Below, piece by piece: positions 24,730 to 33,303 of a DNA stretch of 35,482 bases. Positions within the stretch are counted from its first letter, which is position 1. Each line of letters starts with the position of its first letter. The notes below the pieces were generated by a model. The model was given only the letters and a program-made list of their open reading frames with translations, was not told where the DNA came from and did not search any database. The stretch covers positions 1 to 35,482 of the forward strand of contig NZ_BDBB01000053.1 of the NCBI RefSeq assembly GCF_001612765.1, read 5' to 3'. Position numbers and translations under genes: made by a program. The stretch comes from Nocardia arthritidis NBRC 100137 (GTDB taxonomy: Bacteria > Actinomycetota > Actinomycetes > Mycobacteriales > Mycobacteriaceae).

Positions 24730-25566
24730 ATGGCAATCCGTAAGTACAAGCCGACTACGCCGGGCCGTCGTGGCGCCAGCGTCTCGGACTTCGCCGAGAT
24801 CACCCGGTCGACCCCGGAGAAGTCGCTGCTGCGCCCGCTGTCCAAGTCCGGCGGCCGCAACGCCCACGGCCGGATCACCACCCGGCACCGCGGTGGCGGG
24901 CACAAGCGCGCCTACCGTCTGATCGACTTCCGTCGTTTGGACAAGGACGGCATCCCGGCCAAGGTCGCGCACATCGAGTACGACCCGAACCGCACCGCGA
25001 ACATCGCGCTGCTGCACTTCGTGGACGGCGAGAAGCGGTACATCATCGCCCCCAAGGGCGTGACGCAGGGCACCCGCATCGAGTCCGGCCCGACGGCCGA
25101 CATCAAGCCGGGCAACAACCTGCCGCTGCGCAACATCCCGACCGGTACCACCATCCACGCGGTGGAGCTGCGTCCGGGCGGCGGTGCCAAGCTGGCCCGC
25201 TCGGCCGGCATGAGCATCCAGCTGCTCGGTAAGGAAGGCCCCTACGCCACGCTGCGTATGCCCTCCGGTGAGATCCGCCGCGTCGACGTGCGCTGCCGCG
25301 CCACCGTCGGCGAGGTCGGCAATGCCGAGCAGTCGAACATCAACTGGGGTAAGGCCGGCCGCATGCGCTGGAAGGGTCGCCGCCCCACGGTCCGTGGTGT
25401 CGTCATGAACCCGGTCGACCACCCGCATGGTGGTGGTGAGGGCAAGACCTCCGGTGGTCGCCACCCGGTCTCGCCGTGGGGTCAGCCGGAAGGCCGCACC
25501 CGCAAGCCCAACCGTCCGAGCGACAAGCTCATCGTCCGCCGTCGCAAGACCGGCAAGAAGCGCTGA
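24730..25566 (+). CDS. rplB: 50S ribosomal protein L2
   Basis: Core large-subunit protein needed for peptidyl transferase assembly. 278 residues; opens AIRKYKPTTPGRRG and holds the conserved MNPVDHPHGGGEGK segment near residues 221-234. ATG at 24730, 33 bp after rplW, with AGAGAAG as a modest ribosome-binding site. Confidence 0.98.
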   Translation: MAIRKYKPTTPGRRGASVSDFAEITRSTPEKSLLRPLSKSGGRNAHGRITTRHRGGGHKRAYRLIDFRRLDKDGIPAKVAHIEYDPNRTANIALLHFVDGEKRYIIAPKGVTQGTRIESGPTADIKPGNNLPLRNIPTGTTIHAVELRPGGGAKLARSAGMSIQLLGKEGPYATLRMPSGEIRRVDVRCRATVGEVGNAEQSNINWGKAGRMRWKGRRPTVRGVVMNPVDHPHGGGEGKTSGGRHPVSPWGQPEGRTRKPNRPSDKLIVRRRKTGKKR

Positions 25567-25581
25567 AGGAGGAGGTAAGAA

Positions 25582-25863
25582 ATGCCACGCAGCCTCAAGA
25601 AAGGCCCGTTTGTCGACGACCACCTCCTCGCGAAGGTGGACGTGCAGAACGAGAAGGGCACCAAGCAGGTCATCAAGACCTGGTCGCGTCGTTCGACCAT
25701 CATCCCCGATTTCATCGGGCACACGTTCGCGGTGCACGACGGCCGCAAGCACGTGCCGGTGTTCGTCTCGGACAACATGGTCGGGCACAAGCTCGGTGAG
25801 TTCGCGCCGACCAGGACGTTCAAGAGCCACGTCAAGGAAGACCGGAAGAGCAAGCGGCGATGA
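25582..25863 (+). CDS. rpsS: 30S ribosomal protein S19
   Basis: Small-subunit head protein. 93 residues, opening PRSLKKGPFVDDHLL and containing the HDGRKHVPVFVSDNMVGHKLGE-type core. A near-perfect Shine-Dalgarno (AAGGAGGAGGT, about 25566-25576) precedes the ATG, the strongest in the operon. The stop overlaps rplV (ATGA). Confidence 0.98.
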   Translation: MPRSLKKGPFVDDHLLAKVDVQNEKGTKQVIKTWSRRSTIIPDFIGHTFAVHDGRKHVPVFVSDNMVGHKLGEFAPTRTFKSHVKEDRKSKRR

Positions 25864-26288
25864 GCGAAGCGAAGAGCAATCAGACACTGCTGACGACTCC
25901 GTCGAACCCGACTGCGCGCGCGACCGCCAAGCACGTTCGCGTCACGCCGATGAAGGCACGCCGTGTCGTGGACCTGGTCCGCGGCAAGCGCGTCGAGGAC
26001 GCCCTCGCCCTGCTGAAGTTCGCGCCCCAGGCCGCGAGCGAGCCGGTCGCCAAGGTCGTCGCCAGCGCCGCGGCCAACGCCGAGAACAACCTCGGCCTGA
26101 ACCCGGCCACGCTGGTCATCTCGACGGCCTACGTCGACGAGGGTACGACCCTGAAGCGGTTCCAGCCGCGTGCCCAGGGCCGTGCGTTCCGCATCCGCAA
26201 GCGCACCAGCCACATCACCATCGAGGTCGAGAGCATCCCCACCGCCGGTGGATCCACTCGTAACCGCCGGAAGGGAGGGGCAAAGTAA
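25860..26288 (+). CDS. rplV: 50S ribosomal protein L22
   Basis: Exit-tunnel protein whose extended loop contacts macrolide-sensitive 23S rRNA. 142 residues, with TAKHVRVTPMKARRVVDLVRG near residues 18-38 and QPRAQGRAFRIRKRTSHI near 101-118. The N-terminal 17 residues are a polar extension. ATG overlaps the rpsS stop; its TAA is directly followed by the rpsC ATG. Confidence 0.97.
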   Translation: MSEAKSNQTLLTTPSNPTARATAKHVRVTPMKARRVVDLVRGKRVEDALALLKFAPQAASEPVAKVVASAAANAENNLGLNPATLVISTAYVDEGTTLKRFQPRAQGRAFRIRKRTSHITIEVESIPTAGGSTRNRRKGGAK

Positions 26289-27083
<795 letters not shown>

Positions 27084-27086
27084 CGC

Positions 27087-27503
27087 ATGCTGATGCCTCG
27101 CAAGGTGAAGCACCGCAAGCAGCATCACCCGGGTCGTTCCGGCATGGCCAAGGGCGGCACCTCGGTGGCGTTCGGCGAGTTCGGCATCCAGGCGCTGGAG
27201 CCGGCGTACGTCACCAACCGGCAGATCGAGTCGGCGCGTATCGCGATGACTCGCCACATCCGCCGTGGCGGCAAGATCTGGATCAACATCTACCCGGATC
27301 GCCCGCTGACCAAGAAGCCCGCCGAGACCCGCATGGGTTCCGGTAAGGGTTCGCCGGAGTGGTGGGTCGCGAACGTCAAGCCCGGTCGCGTGATGTTCGA
27401 GATGAGCTACCCGAACGAGGAGACCGCTCGTGAGGCCCTGCGCCGCGCGATGCACAAGCTCCCGATGAAGTGCAGGATCGTGACCAGGGAGGAGCAGTTC
27501 TGA
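27087..27503 (+). CDS. rplP: 50S ribosomal protein L16
   Basis: Large-subunit protein near the A site. 138 residues, with MLMPRKVKHRKQHHPGR at the start and the conserved RMGSGKGSPEWWVA near residues 81-94. The ATG is 3 bp after rpsC, with AGGAGG-like sequence in the rpsC end; its stop overlaps the rpmC start (TGATG). Confidence 0.98.
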   Translation: MLMPRKVKHRKQHHPGRSGMAKGGTSVAFGEFGIQALEPAYVTNRQIESARIAMTRHIRRGGKIWINIYPDRPLTKKPAETRMGSGKGSPEWWVANVKPGRVMFEMSYPNEETAREALRRAMHKLPMKCRIVTREEQF

Positions 27504-27742
27504 TGGCTACCGGAACACCGGCCGCAGAGCTCCGCGAGCTCACCGAAGAGGAGTTGGTGGCCAAGCTGCGCGACTCCAAGGAAGAGCTGTTCAACCTGCG
27601 CTTCCAGATGGCGACGGGTCAGCTGGACAACAACCGTCGTCTGCGCGTCGTCCGTCACGAGATCGCGCGCATCTACACGGTCATGCGTGAGCGCGAGCTC
27701 GGTCTGGCCACCGGACCCGCTGGCAAGGGAGATGCCGCATGA
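27503..27742 (+). CDS. rpmC: 50S ribosomal protein L29
   Basis: Small tunnel-exit protein that helps bind trigger factor. 79 residues, with ELRELTEEELVAKLRDSKEELFNLRFQMATGQL, the classic L29 two-helix pattern. The ATG at 27503 overlaps the rplP stop and is preferred over upstream starts that would lie inside rplP, where GGGAGGAG gives the ribosome-binding site. Stop overlaps rpsQ. Confidence 0.96.
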   Translation: MATGTPAAELRELTEEELVAKLRDSKEELFNLRFQMATGQLDNNRRLRVVRHEIARIYTVMRERELGLATGPAGKGDAA

Positions 27743-28011
27743 GCGACAAAGTAGAAGGGCAGCGCGGCACTCGCAAGGTGCGTGTCGGATACGTTGTCTC
27801 GGACAAGATGAACAAGACGATCGTCGTCGAGCTGGAAGACCGCCATCGGCACCCGCTCTACGGCAAGATCATTCGCACCACCTCGAAGGTGAAGGCGCAC
27901 GACGAGAACGAGATCGCCGGCATCGGCGACCGCGTTCAGCTGATGGAGACCCGTCCGCTGTCGGCCACCAAGCGCTGGCGTCTGGTCGAGGTCCTGGAGA
28001 GGGCCAAGTAA
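27739..28011 (+). CDS. rpsQ: 30S ribosomal protein S17
   Basis: Primary 16S rRNA-binding protein of the small subunit. 90 residues with GYVVSDKMNKTIVVELEDR and RPLSATKRWRLVEVLERAK. The ATG overlaps rpmC (ATGA). It is the last gene of this operon: a long hairpin follows within 25 bp and the next gene is unrelated, so rplN and the rest of the spc group must lie elsewhere. Confidence 0.97.
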   Translation: MSDKVEGQRGTRKVRVGYVVSDKMNKTIVVELEDRHRHPLYGKIIRTTSKVKAHDENEIAGIGDRVQLMETRPLSATKRWRLVEVLERAK

Positions 28012-28033
28012 GCCCTCTCCACGGCGTGAAACC

Positions 28034-28070
28034 CGAAGGCCCGCTTCCCGTTCCGGGAGGCGGGCCTTCG
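28034..28070 (+). terminator. Terminator of the S10 operon
   Basis: One long hairpin: 28034-28050 pairs with 28054-28070 over 17 positions (one G-T wobble) with a 3-nt loop. No T-run follows, which is common for GC-rich actinobacterial terminators. Confidence 0.8.
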
Positions 28071-28110
28071 CCGTGTCCGGGCGTGTCCGAATTTCCCGGA
28101 ATCGCGGTGG

Positions 28111-28130
28111 AGTACCCCTCGATGGGTACT
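28111..28130. promoter_or_regulatory. 20-bp inverted repeat upstream of the phosphatase-like gene
   Basis: AGTACCC and GGGTACT arms of 7 bp around a 6-bp centre. It lies about 97 bp before the next gene and after the S10 terminator, so it is a candidate operator for that gene. Confidence 0.45.
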
Positions 28131-28226
28131 GTCGTGGTTGTGTTGCGTGCACCGATCTAGCACGCCGCAAGCAGGCTCGTGGCCTGACCGATACGGCGAG
28201 CGAAGGCCGATGTGGAGGTGTGAGCG

Positions 28227-29048
28227 GTGGCATATGGGACTCGACCCGGCCGGCCCGATGACCGAGCGCTGCTGCGGGAGCATCTGCTGAGGACGCGGAT
28301 CGCGGGGGATGTCGCGACGCCTCGGGAGGGGAATCTCTCGAATTATCGAAAGATGGTGGACAAAGATCCGGGGTACCAGTTCGGCCTGACGCTGAAGGAT
28401 TGGACGTTCGCCGAGACCCTGGAGATGATGGCGCGTCTGTGCGGAGTCCACCCGGACCCACGCCATCGGCGGGGTCCCGACACCATCGACGTCGACCTCA
28501 CCCTGGACGCGCTCGCCGCGATGGGGGCGCGGATCGGCCAGGCGGCCCGCCGTCAGGAGACCGTGATCCTGGCGACCGGGCATCCCCACACGCTCTTGGG
28601 CGTCTATCGTGCCGTCGAGGATGCGTTGCGTGCGGCGGGATGCGTGGTGCTCGCGCCCGCCGCCGGATGGTCGTACCGGGTCACTACTCGTTTCGGACCG
28701 CAGAATCGCGAAATCATCTACACCTCGGGTGTTGCCGCGCTCGGCACCGACGGCAGGCTGGAACACACGCATGACCCGCACCCGATGCGGGCGATGCTCC
28801 GAGAGTTGCGCGATGCCGAGCCCCGCCACTGGCCCGACCTGGTCGTCGCCGACCACGGGTGGGCCGGTGCGGCGGGGGAAGCGGGCATCGAAACCGTTGG
28901 ATTCGCCGACAGCAACGATCCCGCCCTGTTCGCCGGGCACGCTGAGGGAAAGATCGCCGTCACGGTGCCCCTCGACGACGGCATCCGCCCCGACCACTAC
29001 CAGCCGTTGACCACCTACCTGCTCGATCGGGCGGGTCTGGGCCGGTGA
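28227..29048 (+). CDS. Conserved actinobacterial protein, putative phosphatase
   Basis: A 273-residue cytoplasmic protein without signal or membrane segments. It resembles a group annotated simply as phosphatase in Streptomyces and relatives, recognised by RTRIAGDVATPREGNLSNY near the N-terminus, LATGHPHTLLGVY near residues 113-125, the LVVADHGWAGAAG block near 207-219 and SNDPALFAG after it. His and Asp clusters (HTHDPHP, ADHGWAG, GIRPDHYQP) could form a metal site, but no standard phosphatase motif is evident and the activity is not established from sequence. The GTG at 28227 has GGAGG 8 nt upstream. It stops 2 bp before the convergent epimerase gene. Confidence 0.75.
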   Translation: MAYGTRPGRPDDRALLREHLLRTRIAGDVATPREGNLSNYRKMVDKDPGYQFGLTLKDWTFAETLEMMARLCGVHPDPRHRRGPDTIDVDLTLDALAAMGARIGQAARRQETVILATGHPHTLLGVYRAVEDALRAAGCVVLAPAAGWSYRVTTRFGPQNREIIYTSGVAALGTDGRLEHTHDPHPMRAMLRELRDAEPRHWPDLVVADHGWAGAAGEAGIETVGFADSNDPALFAGHAEGKIAVTVPLDDGIRPDHYQPLTTYLLDRAGLGR

Positions 29049-29050
29049 CG

Positions 29051-29959
29051 TCAGCGCGAGTTCCGCCGGTCGTCGTCGGACATGTCGCGGACTATGCTCT
29101 CGAGCTCGGAATGCCTCGGATACCAGCCTAATTCGGCCGCCGCCTTGGCGGGGTCGCTGACCAATGCGGCCGGTTCGGGCGCCGGTGGCCGATGGATCAG
29201 CTGGATTCGACGGCCGGTCCGCTGTTCGACGGCGGCGACGACGTCGAGGACGCTGCTGGCCTGCCCACTGCCGACGAGGTACCGCTCGAACCCGCCCGGC
29301 AATGTCTTCTCGAGGCACGCGACGAAAGCGGCTGCGGCATCGTCGATGTGCAGGTAATCGCGTACCGCGCTGCCGTCGCCGTTCACCTCCAATGCAGAAC
29401 CGCTCAGGGCGGCGGCGAACGTGCGGGGAATCAGGCGCGTGGGGTCGGGGTCGGCGCCGCCTGCCACGTTCATCAAACGGAGTACGGCAGCCGACAAGCG
29501 TCCGGTGCCCGCCTGTGCGTGGAGGGCCCACTCGGCGGCCAGTTTGCTTGCCGCGTACGGGTGCGGCGGTGCGTCGGGCAGGCTTTCCGTCATCGGCTGA
29601 CGCTCCGGCGTCCCGTATATCGAGCCGGTCGAGGCAAAGACGATCCGCGATACTCCGGCCGCGGCCATGGCCTCCAGCAAGGCGATGGTCCCGCCCGTAT
29701 TGACGCGAAAGTACCGCAAGGGTTCGGTCATCGACTCGCGCGCGCGAGTGAGCCCGGCAAGATGGCACACCGCCTCCGCGCCGTCCAGCGCCTCGCGTAG
29801 CGCGGCGTCATCCAGCAGGTCGGCAACTCGAGCCGTCGACTGGGTGGGCGAAATGCGCTTGCGAACCATCGCGATCGGCTCGTGCCCGGCTCTACTCAGC
29901 AGGTGAACGACCGCCCGGCCGAGATAGCCGTTCGCTCCTGTGACGAGAACGCGCACCAC
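29051..29959 (-). CDS. NAD-dependent sugar epimerase/dehydratase (extended SDR)
   Basis: Extended SDR of 302 residues, probably acting on a nucleotide sugar. The TGANGYLG NAD-binding motif is at residues 7-14, HLAGL near 66-70, a catalytic Ser in ASTGSIYG near 109-116, and the intact YAASK pair (Tyr and Lys) near 134-138. Late blocks RDYLHIDDAAAAF and LGWYPRHS match UDP-galactose 4-epimerase relatives. Unlike the SDR at 9725-10750, all catalytic residues are present. It is convergent with the phosphatase-like gene and stands alone on its strand. Exact substrate unknown. Confidence 0.87.
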   Translation of the reverse strand: MVRVLVTGANGYLGRAVVHLLSRAGHEPIAMVRKRISPTQSTARVADLLDDAALREALDGAEAVCHLAGLTRARESMTEPLRYFRVNTGGTIALLEAMAAAGVSRIVFASTGSIYGTPERQPMTESLPDAPPHPYAASKLAAEWALHAQAGTGRLSAAVLRLMNVAGGADPDPTRLIPRTFAAALSGSALEVNGDGSAVRDYLHIDDAAAAFVACLEKTLPGGFERYLVGSGQASSVLDVVAAVEQRTGRRIQLIHRPPAPEPAALVSDPAKAAAELGWYPRHSELESIVRDMSDDDRRNSR

Positions 29960-30086
29960 ACGATCTTGTCATCGAGCAGCGCGTATATCGATGGCTGCCC
30001 GCGTTACCTCCAGCACGGCCTTCCGCTGGGGCGGGTCGATTGGCCGAGCACTGTTCGGCCCTCACCGGGCCGGGCGAGGATAGGAC

Positions 30087-30116
30087 TTGCGCTATACGTA
30101 TACATCTACTTATAGT
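30087..30116 (+). promoter_or_regulatory. Promoter with embedded palindrome ahead of the EXLDI-MMPL genes
   Basis: TTGCGC (-35, 30087-30092) and TATAGT (-10, 30111-30116) with an 18-bp spacer. The palindrome TATACGTATA (30093-30102) starts immediately after the -35, inside the spacer. This is a classic repressor-site layout. Transcription would start near 30123, about 115 nt before the first gene. The AT-rich patch stands out from its surroundings. Confidence 0.6.
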
Positions 30117-30238
30117 GAGATGGCGGCTCGGGCTGTCTGGAAACATGGATTTCGCGCTCGGAGAGGCGGATTCGGAACGGGCCGGTCTGCGGTAGACGCA
30201 TGCCTGGATGCGCACTGATCTATGAAACGGGGAACATC

Positions 30239-30709
30239 ATGACGACCGATCCGAACGACCTGAGCGAGGCCGGCACTGTCGAGGAGCGGGAATCCGGCGT
30301 CACCATCGTGAAAGCGCCCGCCGAACCGGGTGACCTCCGCCAGATCGTGTTGCGGGTGGGTCCGGGCGGCGGACGCAGGCAGCGGTTCGTCGGCAGGCTG
30401 CTCGGTGAGTCGCGGGAGTACGACAAGGCCGGGATGAACGTGGTGCGCGTCTACGTGAGCCGTAAAGGCAAGTACGTGGTGCATCGGCGGGAATCGAACT
30501 GGCGCGAAATGTTCGGCGCGATCGACTGGACCGACTGGAAGAATTGGCGCGAGCTGCTGGGGGTCGGCGGCGGTGAGCGCGAATGGGGTGACTACACGGT
30601 GGAGATCGTGGACTCGCCCGCTGAACTGGACGGCCGGATTCCGGAGCACATCTACCGGACGGTCGTCGATATCGCAGAGAACCCGACCTCGCAAGACCTT
30701 CAGATCTGA
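30239..30709 (+). CDS. EXLDI-like protein
   Basis: A 156-residue soluble protein that resembles the actinobacterial EXLDI family, proteins of unknown function named after their C-terminal residues. Matching parts are IVLRVGPGGGRRQRFVGRLLGE (about 37-58), a VYVSRKGKYVVHRRESNW stretch (about 68-85), WGDYTVEIVDSPAELDGRIPEHIY and the extreme end QDLQI, a variant of the usual ExLDI. Family members I recall carry an extra N-terminal helix-turn or ribbon-helix region; here there is only a short acidic leader. The ATG at 30239 has GGGGA 5 nt upstream, while an upstream ATG at 30200 lacks one. It is 43 bp before the MMPL gene and shares its promoter. Function unknown. Confidence 0.65.
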   Translation: MTTDPNDLSEAGTVEERESGVTIVKAPAEPGDLRQIVLRVGPGGGRRQRFVGRLLGESREYDKAGMNVVRVYVSRKGKYVVHRRESNWREMFGAIDWTDWKNWRELLGVGGGEREWGDYTVEIVDSPAELDGRIPEHIYRTVVDIAENPTSQDLQI

Positions 30710-30752
30710 GACACCGCCGCTTTCGGCGAATCCGGAAAGGATTTCTTCGCAG

Positions 30753-32906
30753 ATGTTCGCACGACTGGGGGCCGTGGTCGTCCACCATCCGTGGAAGGTG
30801 ATCGGCCTGTGGCTGCTGCTCACCATCGCGGTGGTGGCCTCGGCGCCGGAACTCAAATCAACGACAGACCAATCCGCCTTCCTGCCTTCGCATTACGAGT
30901 CCATTCAGGCATTGGAGCTACAGCAGAGGGCTTTCCCGGACAGCTCCGCTCCCGCGGCGATCATCGTGTTCGCCCGCGAGGACGGTGCGCCGCTGGCCGA
31001 CGCGGACGCGGCTTCGGTCGTGTCGATCGGCAACGGCCTGCGCGACAGGCAGATCAAGGACGTCATCGGACTGCAACCGACGCCGCCGTCGGAGAACCGC
31101 CTGATCCAGATCATCGCGGTGCAGATGACCAAGGTGACGAATCCGAACGACACCACGCAGGGCGACGCGGTCAAGGCGCTGCGCAAGGAGCTGAAGGAAC
31201 GCGTCGCGGGTACCGAGCTGAAGGCGGGCATCACCGGACAGGCCGCGCAGGTGCTCGACCAACGCGAATCGGGCGACAAGGGCATGGCCATCATCGGCAT
31301 CGCGACCGTCGTGCTGATCCTGGTGCTGTTGCTGATCATCTTCCGCAGCCCGGTGATCGCGTTGCTGCCGATCGTCGTGATCGGAGCGGTCTCCAGCATG
31401 GTCAACGGATTGATCGCCGTGGTGGCCAAGGCCTTCGACTTGGAGATCGACGCATCGATCAGCGCCATCCTGGTGGTCGTGCTGTTCGGTGTCGGCACCG
31501 ACTACATCCTGTTCCTGATGTTCCGCTACCGCGAACGGCTGCGTGCGGGCGAGGATCCGAAGACCGCCATGGTCAGCGCCGTCACCCGGGTGGGTGAGGC
31601 CATCACGTCCGCGGCGGGCGCGGTGATCATCGCGTTCATGGCGCTGGTGCTGTCCTCGCTCGGCATGTTCCGTGCCATGGGCCCGGCACTGGCGATCGCG
31701 GTGGCGGTCGCGCTGGCGGCGGGGCTGACGCTGGTTCCCGCGGTGGTCTCGCTGCTGGGCACCAAAGTGTTCTGGCCGTCCAAGGCATGGCGCACCGAAC
31801 CGAAGGGCGCGCGCTTCACCGCGGCGGGCAACGCGCTCGGCCGTCGGCCCGGTGTATTCGCCGTGGCCTCCGGCGGTGTGCTGGTGGTGCTGGGGATCTT
31901 CGCCTTCGGCTTCCACCCGACGTTCGATCTCAGCTCCGGATCGACCTCGGAGGCGTCGGAATCCGTCGTGTACAGCAAGGAATTGGTCAAGGGATTGCCC
32001 GCCGGGACCACGCAGCCTTCGGATGTCCTGTTGCGATCCGACGGTGCGTTGACCGCCGAGCAGCTCACCGCCTACCGCAACGAGTTGGCCGGTGTGCCCG
32101 GTGTGGGACAGGTGGCCGAGCCGAAGTTGTCCGCGGACAAGACGATCGCCGACTTCGCGGTGACGCTGAATGCCGCGCCGGAGTCGGATGCCGCGCTGGA
32201 CACCGTGAAGGGCCCGCTGCGCGACACCGCGCACTCGGCGGCGCCCGCAGGCACCACCGCCGCGGTCGGCGGTATGACCTCGGTGTTCGTCGACTTCCAG
32301 GACGCGATGGCGCGGGATTACGCCATCGTCTTCCCCGTGGCGGCCATCCTGATCATGATCGTGCTGGGATTGCTGCTGCGCAGTCTGGTCGCGCCGTGGT
32401 ACCTGATGGCGTCGGTGTTCCTCGGGTTCGCCGCCACCCTCGGCGCCGCGGTGCTGGTCTTCCAGCACTTCCGGGGCGAGACCGGCCTGATCTTCACGCT
32501 GCCGGTGATCATGTACCTGTTCGTGGTCGCGCTGGGCACCGACTACAACATCCTCATGGTGGCCCGGCTGCGGGAAGAGGCCCGAGAGGGCAACGAACCG
32601 AAACAAGCCGCGGCACTGGCCCTGCGGCACACCGGACCGACCATCGCGGCGGCCGGCGTGATCCTGGCGGGAACGTTCGCGTCGATGATGCTGGCGGGCA
32701 ACAACGTCCTCGCGCAGATGGGCTTCGCCATCTCGGTGGGCATCGCGATCGCGGCCTTCGTCATGGCCATGTTCTTCACGCCCGCGCTCACTGCGATGAT
32801 CGGGCACAAGGCGTGGTGGCCGGGGCACGGGGACGAAAAGCCCGATGCCGGACGGGACGCTCGCGGCGTCGTGGAAACCGCCGTCGGCGCGAGCCGATCG
32901 GAATAG
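30753..32906 (+). CDS. MMPL-family RND transporter
   Basis: Proton-driven exporter of lipids or siderophores in the cytoplasmic membrane. 717 residues form two repeats, each with one N-terminal helix, a periplasmic loop and a bundle of five helices. Two GTDY motifs, expected to carry the proton relay, are visible at about 248-251 (Asp250-Tyr251) and 595-598 (Asp597-Tyr598), each followed by a basic RYRERL or RLREE stretch. The length is that of the compact MMPL class. The ATG at 30753 (MFARLGAVVVHHPW) starts the usual N-terminal helix, with AAAGGA upstream. A strong terminator follows 40 bp after the stop. Co-transcription with the EXLDI-like gene is likely. Cargo unknown. Confidence 0.92.
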   Translation: MFARLGAVVVHHPWKVIGLWLLLTIAVVASAPELKSTTDQSAFLPSHYESIQALELQQRAFPDSSAPAAIIVFAREDGAPLADADAASVVSIGNGLRDRQIKDVIGLQPTPPSENRLIQIIAVQMTKVTNPNDTTQGDAVKALRKELKERVAGTELKAGITGQAAQVLDQRESGDKGMAIIGIATVVLILVLLLIIFRSPVIALLPIVVIGAVSSMVNGLIAVVAKAFDLEIDASISAILVVVLFGVGTDYILFLMFRYRERLRAGEDPKTAMVSAVTRVGEAITSAAGAVIIAFMALVLSSLGMFRAMGPALAIAVAVALAAGLTLVPAVVSLLGTKVFWPSKAWRTEPKGARFTAAGNALGRRPGVFAVASGGVLVVLGIFAFGFHPTFDLSSGSTSEASESVVYSKELVKGLPAGTTQPSDVLLRSDGALTAEQLTAYRNELAGVPGVGQVAEPKLSADKTIADFAVTLNAAPESDAALDTVKGPLRDTAHSAAPAGTTAAVGGMTSVFVDFQDAMARDYAIVFPVAAILIMIVLGLLLRSLVAPWYLMASVFLGFAATLGAAVLVFQHFRGETGLIFTLPVIMYLFVVALGTDYNILMVARLREEAREGNEPKQAAALALRHTGPTIAAAGVILAGTFASMMLAGNNVLAQMGFAISVGIAIAAFVMAMFFTPALTAMIGHKAWWPGHGDEKPDAGRDARGVVETAVGASRSE

Positions 32907-32946
32907 GGGCTGTGCGCATCGGCGGTCGCCACGGCTGATCAGCGCG

Positions 32947-32984
32947 GAGCTGTGCACCCGGATCTACCGGGTGCACAGCTCTTT
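32947..32984 (+). terminator. Rho-independent terminator after the MMPL gene
   Basis: Perfect 15-bp stem, 32947-32961 (GAGCTGTGCACCCGG) with 32967-32981, 5-nt loop, followed by TTT. Confidence 0.9.
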
Positions 32985-33303
32985 CGCCGGATAGCGAGAT
33001 CCGTGACATCCCGCAGGCTTGGACGAACAGGCACGGCTCATCGTGCTTCGATCGTGGTCACGGGAAACCGATTGATCCTGTGCGCAGTGCACAGCGATCA
33101 CGCGCCGGAAGAGACCTGGGACAGGGGTCGATGCGCTGAGTCTCGCGGAGCGCTACTGAGCGAGAACACAGGAAATCTGTCTTCCCAGGGGTGGGGGCTG
33201 GAATTGGACGCGCACCCGCCGGCCCGGCGAGAGCGGACGCCGGACGACCTCGTCGACAGGCACGGCGTGACCTTGTGCTCGGTGCGGTCGGTGCGGTCGG
33301 TGC
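32985..33303. other. Intergenic region, no gene recognised
   Basis: Between the MMPL terminator and the stop of the leftward NGH-repeat gene. The only feature noted is a short tandem repeat, GGTGCGGTC twice plus GGTGC (33281-33303), directly at the end of the leftward gene. A plus-strand open frame here has no start signals or recognisable sequence. Confidence 0.5.

Noticed and set aside
27936..29768. 610-codon minus-strand open frame spanning rpsQ end, terminator and phosphatase-like gene
   Set aside because: It crosses the S10 terminator and runs antisense to one gene and out of frame with the epimerase; no domain and no start signals.
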